From NCBI GenBank assembly GCA_019423835.1, contig JAHZAR010000110.1, positions 1 to 7,756 on the forward strand: DNA of 7,756 nucleotides, written 5' to 3'. This DNA comes from Clostridiales bacterium. GTDB lineage: Bacteria; Bacillota; Clostridia; Lachnospirales; Lachnospiraceae. Both the position numbers and the translations under genes were made by a program. Position 1 is the first letter of the stretch, and each line of letters starts with the position of its first letter. The notes under the pieces were generated by a model. The model saw only the letters and a program-made list of their open reading frames with translations. It was not told the origin of the DNA and searched no databases. Below are positions 1-4,747 of the stretch, one piece after another.

Positions 1-251
1 ATCTTTTCCCTGAAACTCTCCGGGAGAAGATCTGCGCGGCAGCCCGGCCCATTTTCCGTCCAGGTTTCTTTTTCTGCGCTGTCCCTGCTCCCCGGCCTGC
101 TTCCTCCCGGACTGCCCGCTTCCAGTCTGTCTGCTTCCGGCTTTCTTTTCTTTCCTCTCTTGCTGCTGTCCTTCATCCCGTTTTTCATTCCATCCTTCTG
201 TCTGTTCCCAGACTCATTTCTGTTTCCGTTTTCCTGTCTGTTTTTCTTCAT
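1..251 (-). CDS. Partial basic low-complexity protein, N-terminal part only
   Basis: An open frame starts at an ATG at 251 and runs 83 codons without a stop to the window edge, so the C-terminus is missing. The visible part is very hydrophilic and rich in Lys, Arg, Gly, Asn and Glu, with a basic KRGKKRK cluster near residues 31-37 and no membrane segment. In the first third it is the only frame on this strand without stops; near the edge all three frames are open, so the frame is less certain there. The only Shine-Dalgarno-like sequence is GGGAG just 3 nt before the ATG, which is close. It lies downstream of the 47-codon gene, in the same frame, separated by one TGA and four codons. It may be a separate gene, or the continuation of one gene broken by that TGA. 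I do not recognise the family. The purine-rich strand alone could produce such a composition, which lowers confidence. Confidence 0.4.
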   Translation of the reverse strand, partial: MKKNRQENGNRNESGNRQKDGMKNGMKDSSKRGKKRKPEADRLEAGSPGGSRPGSRDSAEKETWTENGPGCRADLLPESFREK

Positions 252-263
252 ACGCTCCCACTG

Positions 264-407
264 TCAACTGTTATCCCTCACACAGGCGATCTGGCCTGGA
301 TGTGTTCCCTTATGTTTCCTTTTCTGCCGCACCCTTTCCGTCTCCATTTCCTCCCGGGCAGAAAGCTGTTCCCAGATACAGCGCAGAACCGAACACTCAG
401 TATTCAC
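264..407 (-). CDS. Small hypothetical protein, 47 residues, GTG start
   Basis: The GTG start at 407 lies inside the last codons of the M23 peptidase gene, overlapping its TGA stop by 11 nt in another frame. It is preceded by a full GGAGG at 415-419 with a 7-nt spacer, which is the best evidence that it is translated. The arrangement is typical of translational coupling. The product has three cysteines (residues 5, 10 and 41), an acidic middle and a basic stretch (RQKRKHK) around residues 27-33, and no membrane segment or signal peptide. It ends at TGA 264-266. The next open frame begins in the same frame 12 nt later, so this may be the front part of a larger gene interrupted by a stop codon. 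I recognise no family. The purine-rich strand makes chance open frames more likely here. Confidence 0.45.
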   Translation of the reverse strand: MNTECSVLRCIWEQLSAREEMETERVRQKRKHKGTHPGQIACVRDNS

Positions 408-1200
408 AGGAGATCCTCCGTTTTTCAAGATACCTGAGAATCCAGTAGGGGTTTACGCTGAGCTCCTCATAGTGAGCCGTTCTGATATAAATTCCCACAT
501 GCAGGTGAACCGGAAATTTTCCTACCGTATTCTCTTCTTTTCCATAGCCGGAATCTCCCATGAATCCCAGAAGCTGCCCGGCTCTCACCGTATCTCCCTC
601 CTGCCACTGACTGCTGTAGGAATACAGGTGGGCATAGTAGAGGTAGGCACCCGACTCTGTCCGGATCCCGATGCGCCACCCGCCCTGCTCCAGCCAGCCG
701 ACCTTCTCAACGGTTCCGCTGCTCATGCTGACAACGGGATAAAAACCCCGTTCCCTCTGTCCTCCCATGATGTCACAGCCCTCGTGGCCACGCTCCCCGC
801 CGTAAGTGCGGGGCTGCTGCCAGCCGTCCTCATAAGTTACATCCGGCGTTTCCGGATCTGTGCTCTCAGGGATCGGAAAATAGACCAGATCGGAGAACAC
901 CGTCCGGTACGCGTCAGAAAGCTCCCGGTACTCTGCCGGTTTTCCGGCGAGAAGTGTCTTATTATCATAAGACAGATCCTCACATTCTGTCAAATCGTAA
1001 TTGTTCTTTACCATCAGAGCGGCTGTCTGATCCGGATCCAGCCATTCCAGATCGGCCATGGCAGGTCCAAGCCTCATGGCACGAAAGTCTGCTGACTCAC
1101 TGACATAGGGTTCCAGCCGGAACAGCACAGCAGCTTCCTCCAGAGAATGAACCGCCGTCAGATTGAAGGCCGCCAGAAGCAGAATAAAAATCAAGATCAT
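397..1200 (-). CDS. Membrane-anchored M23 (LytM-type) metallopeptidase
   Basis: Predicted zinc peptidase of the M23 family, whose active members cut peptide cross-bridges of peptidoglycan. With the ATG at 1200 the product is 267 residues. Residues 1-18 form a hydrophobic segment that should act as a signal anchor, placing the rest outside the cytoplasm. Residues 20-125 are an acidic linker of unknown fold. The M23 domain covers about 130-250 and keeps all expected ligands: H139 and D143 (GHEGCD), H191 (YYAHL), and H232/H234 (HLH). It is therefore likely catalytic, unlike degenerate sporulation M23 proteins such as SpoIIQ of B. subtilis. The open frame extends upstream to a TTG at 1236, but the ATG at 1200 has AAAGG about 7 nt before it and puts the hydrophobic segment at the N-terminus. 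It is divergent from ylbJ, which hints at a sporulation role (possibly SpoIIQ- or SpoIVFA-like); that is inference. Confidence 0.85.
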   Translation of the reverse strand: MILIFILLLAAFNLTAVHSLEEAAVLFRLEPYVSESADFRAMRLGPAMADLEWLDPDQTAALMVKNNYDLTECEDLSYDNKTLLAGKPAEYRELSDAYRTVFSDLVYFPIPESTDPETPDVTYEDGWQQPRTYGGERGHEGCDIMGGQRERGFYPVVSMSSGTVEKVGWLEQGGWRIGIRTESGAYLYYAHLYSYSSQWQEGDTVRAGQLLGFMGDSGYGKEENTVGKFPVHLHVGIYIRTAHYEELSVNPYWILRYLEKRRISCEY

Positions 1201-1226
1201 AACAGAACCTTTTTCCCACATATAGT
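1197..1226 (+). promoter_or_regulatory. Candidate sigma-E-type promoter for ylbJ
   Basis: CATATAGT at 1219-1226 matches the mother-cell sigma-E -10 consensus (CATACAnT) at seven of its eight positions, counting the free one. A weaker -35-like TCATAAC lies at 1197-1203, 15 nt upstream. The start of transcription would fall near 1232, leaving a leader of about 20 nt. YlbJ is sigma-E controlled in B. subtilis, so the position makes sense. The -35 match is poor and the region is AT-rich, so chance is possible. No clear Shine-Dalgarno sequence precedes the ylbJ ATG at 1253. Confidence 0.3.
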
Positions 1227-1252
1227 ATATAAACAATCATATTCGGTCTGCC

Positions 1253-2266
1253 ATGAAAAAATCCATTCTCCGGCTTTTTGCCGTCAGCGCGCTGTTCCTT
1301 CTGCTCCTGAACCCTTCTCTGTCTCTGGAGGGGGCGAAAAGCGGTCTCCTCCTGTGGTTCAATACGGTTCTTCCCACGCTTCTTCCCTTCATGCTCTGCT
1401 CCAATGCCATCGTGGTGTCCGGAGCTGTGCCCGTGCTGACAGCGCCCTTCTTCCCGTTTCTCTCCCGTCTGGGGCTGTCCAGACAGGGAAGCTATGCCCT
1501 TCTTTCCGGGCTTCTGTGCGGTTATCCCATGGGGCCCAAGACCACGGCGGATCTGCTCTGGAGCCAGAACATTTCTGTCCCGGAGGCCAGACTGCTCTTA
1601 GCCGTCTCCGCCTGGCCCAGTCCCATGTTCCTGTCAGGGTATCTGCGGCCTTTTTTGGATTCGTCTGTCTCTTTCCCTCTGGTGCTGGCAGCAGTCTATC
1701 TGCCTCTTCTGCCCCTGTCTCTGGCAGCAGGCCGTCTCTATGGGGTCCGCAAAGCCTCAAGAATCTCAAAAAGGAACTCCGGCCAAAAAGCTGACATGGG
1801 TCTCTCATGCCCATCAGAGCCCCTTTCACCGGCGGCAAGTTCCCCTGATGGCTCATCGGCGCCAAAGAATACTCCCTCCTTTGACGGGCTCATGATGAAC
1901 TGTCTGGAAATCATGGCGAAAATCGGGGTGTACCTGATGATCTTCTCTATCCTGGCCGTCTTCCTCGGCCATTTTTCCCCCCGGGGAAGCTTCCTTGTCC
2001 CCTGCCTTCTGGGAGCTGTGGAGATGACCACAGGAATCCGTGAGATCGCTGCAGCCATGACAGGCGTTCCGGCTGCTGCCGCTATGCTCGGCTCAGCTGT
2101 ATTCGGCGGCCTCTCCGGCATCTTTCAGGTCTCTGCCGTCATAGGATCCGGAAAGTCCGATATCGAAAAAAATGCCGGACTCTCCATCCGGCATTATGTA
2201 CTGTGGAAGCTGGCTCACCTCATTCTGTCCACGGCTCTGTTTATTCTGCTGTCATCTCCTGGGTAG
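1253..2266 (+). CDS. ylbJ: Sporulation integral membrane protein YlbJ
   Basis: Polytopic membrane protein of the YlbJ family, which carries a nucleoside-recognition (Gate) type domain. In B. subtilis it is made in the mother cell and is needed for spore cortex formation; the transported substrate is not established. The 337-residue product has hydrophobic segments near residues 5-22, 32-65, 80-92, 112-128, 138-160, 222-240, 247-260, 270-298 and 315-334. Recognisable motifs are GYPMGPK at 90-96, EMTTG at 257-261 and GGLSGIFQ at 285-292. A polar loop at about 165-210 separates the two halves. It is shorter than the roughly 400-residue B. subtilis protein. Its 3' end overlaps the convergent coiled-coil gene by 26 bp and contains the terminator of that operon. 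No plus-strand terminator is visible after its stop, so its transcript may run antisense into the neighbour. Confidence 0.9.
   Translation: MKKSILRLFAVSALFLLLLNPSLSLEGAKSGLLLWFNTVLPTLLPFMLCSNAIVVSGAVPVLTAPFFPFLSRLGLSRQGSYALLSGLLCGYPMGPKTTADLLWSQNISVPEARLLLAVSAWPSPMFLSGYLRPFLDSSVSFPLVLAAVYLPLLPLSLAAGRLYGVRKASRISKRNSGQKADMGLSCPSEPLSPAASSPDGSSAPKNTPSFDGLMMNCLEIMAKIGVYLMIFSILAVFLGHFSPRGSFLVPCLLGAVEMTTGIREIAAAMTGVPAAAAMLGSAVFGGLSGIFQVSAVIGSGKSDIEKNAGLSIRHYVLWKLAHLILSTALFILLSSPG
2164..2195 (-). terminator. Rho-independent terminator of the rsmD-coaD operon, inside ylbJ
   Basis: Read on the minus strand, AATGCCGGA (2195-2187), a 7-nt loop and TCCGGCATT (2179-2171) form a perfect 9-bp stem, followed by an unbroken T-run to 2166. 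It begins about 45 nt after the stop codon of the coiled-coil gene, the last gene of the minus-strand operon. On the plus strand the stem is preceded by As and followed by ATGTACTG, so it should stop minus-strand transcription only. It lies wholly within the ylbJ coding sequence, over codons for roughly residues 304-314. Confidence 0.8.
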
Positions 2267-2822
2267 GCGCCTCCGGCTGCTGCACCAGGCTTCCGGCCAG
2301 CTCATTGCGGTTTGAGGAGACAATGTCATAGCTGGACTGGAGGGAGGATGCAAAGGAATCAAAGCGGCCCTGGGCCTCATCCATGGAATGCTTGATAATT
2401 GTCTGAAGGCTTCTAAGGATGTCATCTGTATACTGAACAGCGCCCTGGCGGATGCCGTTTGCCTCTCCCACCGCATTGTCAACGATAGCCTGAGCCTGAG
2501 CCTGAGCGTTCTGAATAATGCCCTCCGCCTCAGCATAGGCTCGCTGCATAATCTCGTGCTCATTGACCAGTTCATTCGTCTGAGCGGTGGCCTTGGCCAC
2601 CATGGCGTCAGCCTGCGAACGGGCTTCCTGAAGAATCGCATCCTGATTGCTGATAATCTTCTGGTACTTTTTAATCTCCTCCGGGATGCGAAGGCGAAGC
2701 TCCACCAGAAGCTCCTCGATCTCCTCCTTATTTACAAGAATCTTCGTATTGGACAGAGGCTGGAATTTGCAGCTCTCAATATATTCTTCAATTTCGTTGA
2801 TAATCTGTTCAATTCTGCTCAT
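2241..2822 (-). CDS. Coiled-coil protein, H+-ATPase subunit H/b-like
   Basis: Soluble, mostly helical protein of 193 residues and unknown function. Similar proteins beside coaD in Lachnospiraceae are often labelled 'ATPase' or 'H+-ATPase subunit H' only because of their coiled coil; there is no Walker motif here. Residues 1-60 form a charged N-terminal part (NKEEIEELLVEL at 31-42). Residues about 60-165 form a long Ala/Gln/Glu-rich coil with an 11-residue period: isoleucines at 91, 102, 113, 124 and 135, and alanines at 95, 106, 117 and 128. The tail is polar. A DivIVA-like or F-type b-subunit-like scaffold is possible. The ATG at 2822 is chosen because AAAGGAG lies 10 nt upstream; the in-frame TTG at 2831 is only 1 nt from that site. 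It follows coaD by 24 nt and is last in the operon. Confidence 0.8.
   Translation of the reverse strand: MSRIEQIINEIEEYIESCKFQPLSNTKILVNKEEIEELLVELRLRIPEEIKKYQKIISNQDAILQEARSQADAMVAKATAQTNELVNEHEIMQRAYAEAEGIIQNAQAQAQAIVDNAVGEANGIRQGAVQYTDDILRSLQTIIKHSMDEAQGRFDSFASSLQSSYDIVSSNRNELAGSLVQQPEAPTQEMTAE
2487..2504 (+). repeat. Short tandem hexanucleotide repeat (AGCCTG)x3
   Basis: Three perfect copies of AGCCTG lie inside the coiled-coil gene, where on the coding strand they encode alternating Ala and Gln at about residues 107-112. The repeat unit is two codons, so changes in copy number would keep the frame. Confidence 0.7.
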
Positions 2823-2846
2823 AGCACTCAATCTCCTTTACCCTTC

Positions 2847-3338
2847 TTACCGTTTCTGAATGACAGAACACTTTTTCTGCACTTCCCTCTCCACCGCCGG
2901 ATCCAGAAATGCCGAGATATCTCCTCCGTACATGGCGACCTCCTTGGCAATGCTGGAACTCAGGTATGCGTATTTCAGGTTTGTGGTCAGAAACAGTGTG
3001 TCAATTTCCGGGGCGATCACGCGGTTCATCTGCGCCATCTGAAGCTCATACTCAAAATCTGTAACCGCACGCAGGCCTCTGACAATTACCTGCGCCTTAT
3101 TTTCCCGTGCAAAGTCGATCAAAAGTCCGTTAAATGACTTAACCTCCACATTCGGAAGCTCCTTTGTCACGTCTTTTAACATCTTAACACGTTCTTCCAC
3201 AGAAAACAATGGAGATTTTGCACTATTATTGAGAACTCCCACGATCAGTCTGTCGAAAATCTGAGAAGAGCGCTCAATAATGTCATAATGCCCCAGAGTT
3301 ACCGGATCGAAGCTGCCCGGATATATGGCTGTTTTCAT
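2847..3338 (-). CDS. coaD: Phosphopantetheine adenylyltransferase
   Basis: Transfers AMP from ATP to 4'-phosphopantetheine, giving dephospho-CoA; this is the penultimate step of coenzyme A synthesis, in the cytoplasm. The 163-residue length is normal for the family. The nucleotidyltransferase signature GSFDPVTLGH is at residues 8-17 (with the T/H-x-G-H element at its end). RGLRAVTDFEYE at 88-99 is the conserved substrate-binding region, and the SSSIAKE element at 127-133 corresponds to the ISSTxxK motif of the superfamily. An AAAGGAG lies 10 nt before the ATG. It is the second gene of the rsmD operon: 22 nt separate it from rsmD, and 24 nt separate it from the coiled-coil gene. The rsmD-coaD pairing is widespread in Firmicutes. 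Nothing unusual is seen in the protein. Confidence 0.97.
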   Translation of the reverse strand: MKTAIYPGSFDPVTLGHYDIIERSSQIFDRLIVGVLNNSAKSPLFSVEERVKMLKDVTKELPNVEVKSFNGLLIDFARENKAQVIVRGLRAVTDFEYELQMAQMNRVIAPEIDTLFLTTNLKYAYLSSSIAKEVAMYGGDISAFLDPAVEREVQKKCSVIQKR

Positions 3339-3360
3339 ATGCTGTTTTCTCCTTTAGTAT

Positions 3361-3933
3361 TCAAGAATCCCCCATCCGCCTGGCAGGAGTGATAAATAAA
3401 TGCTTGTTCGTCTTGTATTCCTTTACGCGGCTGATACAAAATCCCAGCCCTGGAATGTAGGATGTATCTGTTTCCCTGGACGCCTCTGCGATAATCAGCG
3501 TATTCTCCTTTATAAGCGGTGAGCCTGACAGGCGTTCCAACACCTGTTTCTCGTAAAGGTGGTTGTAGGGCGGATCCATGAAGATAAAATCAAAGGACAG
3601 CCCTCTCTCCTCCAGGCGGCTCAGAGCTGTCTGCACATCACAGCTCATCACCACCGCCCTGTCCTCCAGATGGGTTGTCTTTAAATTGCTGCGGATCACT
3701 TCCACAGCCTTCGGACTGTTCTCCACAAACACTGCCAGCTCGCCGCCCCGGCTGAGGGCTTCGATGCCAATTCCCCCGCTTCCGGAAAACAGGTCAAGAA
3801 ATCGGCAGTGGTACAGCTCGTCCTGAATCATATTAAACAAGGTTTCCTTTATCCGGTCCGTGGTGGGCCTGGTGTCCATCCCTTCCGGTGCCTTTAAAAG
3901 CAGCCTTCTTGCGCTGCCTGCTATTACTCTCAT
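3361..3933 (-). CDS. rsmD: 16S rRNA (guanine(966)-N2)-methyltransferase
   Basis: Methylates N2 of G966 (E. coli numbering) of 16S rRNA, using S-adenosylmethionine. The 190-residue length is normal. RPTTDRIKE at 22-30 is the family N-terminal motif. DLFSGSGGIGIEALSRG at 47-63 is the SAM-binding motif I, FVEN at 69-72 is the acidic motif II, and DPPY at 120-123 is the catalytic motif IV of N-methyltransferases acting on exocyclic amines. AGGA lies 7 nt before the ATG. It is the first gene of the operon with coaD and the coiled-coil gene, and a sigma-A promoter lies about 60-85 nt upstream. The B. subtilis counterpart is YlbH, also next to coaD and ylbJ. Confidence 0.96.
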   Translation of the reverse strand: MRVIAGSARRLLLKAPEGMDTRPTTDRIKETLFNMIQDELYHCRFLDLFSGSGGIGIEALSRGGELAVFVENSPKAVEVIRSNLKTTHLEDRAVVMSCDVQTALSRLEERGLSFDFIFMDPPYNHLYEKQVLERLSGSPLIKENTLIIAEASRETDTSYIPGLGFCISRVKEYKTNKHLFITPARRMGDS

Positions 3934-3990
3934 ATCTTTGTCCTGCTGTTCTTTTTTGGCAGAAGACTTTCTGCCTGTTCGTCAAAGCAT

Positions 3991-4019
3991 ATTATAGTAT
4001 GTAATTCTATTATATACAA
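3991..4019 (-). promoter_or_regulatory. Sigma-A promoter of the rsmD operon
   Basis: On the minus strand, TTGTAT (4019-4014) and a perfect TATAAT (3996-3991) are separated by 17 nt, the ideal spacing for the vegetative sigma factor. An A/T-rich stretch just upstream (AAAATTTT at 4023-4030) could act as an UP element. Transcription should start near 3984, about 50 nt before the rsmD ATG. Confidence 0.8.
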
Positions 4020-4049
4020 GCCAAAATTTTACGAACAAACGATGTTTTT

Positions 4050-4065
4050 GGCTGTTTCAGCAGCC
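4050..4065. repeat. Short inverted repeat GGCTG/CAGCC
   Basis: GGCTG (4050-4054) and CAGCC (4061-4065) are separated by 6 nt. On the plus strand a T-run occurs only 10 nt after the stem, and on the minus strand As follow, so it is a poor terminator. It lies just upstream of the rsmD promoter. Confidence 0.4.
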
Positions 4066-4115
4066 GAAGACGCCCTTTTTTGCAGTTTCGGCAAGGTTCT
4101 GTTTCGTTTCTTCAT

Positions 4116-4133
4116 CCAATAAAAAAATATTGG
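4116..4133. repeat. AT-rich inverted repeat CCAATA/TATTGG
   Basis: CCAATA (4116-4121) and TATTGG (4128-4133) flank a loop of six As. It lies in the region between the divergent rsmD operon and the spore-protein gene. It could be an operator-like dyad or a weak hairpin; no T-run directly follows on either strand. Confidence 0.4.
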
Positions 4134-4159
4134 GGCATTTTTCTGCTTTACTCAGGCAG

Positions 4160-4191
4160 ACACTGGAAATCTGCGCAAAAGATGCCAGTGT
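4160..4191. repeat. Inverted repeat ACACTGG/CCAGTGT
   Basis: Seven bases at 4160-4166 pair perfectly with 4185-4191. A further ATC/GAT pair inside (4169-4171 with 4181-4183) extends the stem across a small asymmetric bulge, leaving a 9-nt loop. It lies upstream of the spore-protein gene, just before the candidate forespore promoter, so it could be a regulator site or an RNA hairpin. Its role is unknown. Confidence 0.5.
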
Positions 4192-4216
4192 ATTATTGCG
4201 TTTTAAACACATAATA
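4189..4216 (+). promoter_or_regulatory. Weak candidate forespore promoter for the spore-protein gene
   Basis: CATAATA at 4210-4216 fits the sigma-G -10 pattern CATnnTA exactly. A -35-like TGTATT lies at 4189-4194, but the spacing is 15 nt rather than the usual 17-18. A second option is GCATA at 4225-4229 with a poor -10 (CAAGACA at 4248-4254) at 18 nt. Genes of this family are normally sigma-G dependent; which site is used cannot be decided from the sequence. Confidence 0.25.
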
Positions 4217-4236
4217 GGAGTGTAGCATAAAAAACA

Positions 4237-4274
4237 GCCCATGAAGACAAGACAAAACGAAATAGAACATGGGC
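4237..4274 (+). repeat. Leader hairpin GCCCATG/CATGGGC before the spore-protein gene
   Basis: GCCCATG (4237-4243) and CATGGGC (4268-4274) are perfect inverted copies flanking a 24-nt purine-rich loop. The second arm ends 16 nt before the GGAGG of the spore-protein gene. If transcription starts at the CATAATA promoter candidate, the hairpin lies in the 5' leader, where it could stabilise the mRNA. It does not cover the ribosome binding site. Confidence 0.5.
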
Positions 4275-4302
4275 AAAAGTCAGATGAAAAGGAGGGTTTG
4301 TT

Positions 4303-4509
4303 ATGTCTACAAATAACAACACAATGAATGTACCAGAGGCTAAGGAAGCAATGAACAGATTCAAGATGGAGGTTGCCAACGAGCTTGGTGTTCCGTTAAA
4401 CAGCAACGGATACAACGGCAACTTAACTTCTGCTCAGAACGGTTCTGTAGGCGGATATATGGTTAAGAAGATGATCGAGGCTCAGGAAAGACAGATGGCC
4501 GGCAAATAA
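4303..4509 (+). CDS. Alpha/beta-type small acid-soluble spore protein
   Basis: Small DNA-binding protein made in the forespore. It coats spore DNA, holds it in an A-like form and protects it from UV and heat; during germination it is degraded as an amino-acid source. The 68-residue length is typical. The first conserved block (EAKEAMNRFKMEVANELGV, 12-30) includes the germination protease site, where cleavage is expected between E23 and V24. The second block (GYNGNLTSAQNGSVGGYMVKK, about 36-56) is the family's DNA-contact region. A strong GGAGG (4291-4295) lies 7 nt before the ATG. It is a single-gene unit with its own terminator, placed between two minus-strand housekeeping operons. Genomes usually carry several paralogues, so no specific symbol is given. 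Confidence 0.96.
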   Translation: MSTNNNTMNVPEAKEAMNRFKMEVANELGVPLNSNGYNGNLTSAQNGSVGGYMVKKMIEAQERQMAGK

Positions 4510-4570
4510 GCTGCTTCAGACACAGCACACAGTTTCAGAGTACCTTGCATGACAGAGAGTGAAAGCCCTT

Positions 4571-4588
4571 TTCTGTAAGGCCACAGAA
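4571..4588 (+). repeat. Small hairpin TTCTGT/ACAGAA
   Basis: Six-base inverted repeat with a 6-nt loop in the 3' untranslated region of the spore-protein gene, just before the terminator. No T-run follows it. It may be a 3' stabilising element or chance. Confidence 0.3.
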
Positions 4589-4595
4589 GCAGACG

Positions 4596-4645
4596 AAAAA
4601 GGGACTGCGGACAGAGACAATTTCTCTGACGCAGCTCCCTTTTTT
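4596..4645. terminator. Bidirectional rho-independent terminator
   Basis: A long hairpin with three paired blocks: GGGA/TCCC (4601-4604 with 4636-4639), CTGCG/CGCAG (4605-4609 with 4630-4634, one bulged C at 4635) and CAGAGA/TCTCTG (4612-4617 with 4623-4628). Six Ts follow on the plus strand (4640-4645), and five Ts follow on the minus strand (from 4600 to 4596). It should end the spore-protein transcript from the left and the rbgA-pgeF operon from the right. Confidence 0.9.
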
Positions 4646-4747
4646 GCTGTTTTATTCTGTTTTCTTTTCAGCACATTTTTTTCGGATGCTTCCGGACCGG
4701 CAGCCTCCGCCTTTTGGCGGCCGCTCCGTTACTTCTGATTATTTCAG

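Noticed and set aside
264..266. Selenocysteine read-through at the in-frame TGA.
   Set aside because: No stable hairpin of the bacterial SECIS type is visible just downstream of the TGA.
160..1095. A long plus-strand open frame of 311 codons.
   Set aside because: It lies opposite the M23 gene, whose motifs and zinc ligands are intact. Its composition (Phe, Ser, Pro, Leu, Cys) fits the mirror image of a purine-rich coding strand.
1201..1236. An upstream TTG start for the M23 peptidase, 12 codons longer.
   Set aside because: It would put charged residues before the signal anchor and use a weaker start; the ATG at 1200 has a purine-rich site at good distance.
4057..4242. A 61-codon minus-strand open frame with several cysteines, between rsmD and the spore-protein gene.
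   Set aside because: No Shine-Dalgarno sequence precedes its ATG or the internal ATG, it is antisense to the likely spore-protein promoter region, it spans several inverted repeats, and it resembles no family I know.
4571..4588. The TTCTGT/ACAGAA hairpin as the spore-protein terminator.
   Set aside because: No T-run follows it, and a strong terminator lies a few bases further on.
4686..4720. Hairpins CGGA/TCCG and CCGCC/GGCGG after pgeF as a terminator.
   Set aside because: On the minus strand they are followed by As rather than Ts; the 4596-4645 hairpin fits much better.
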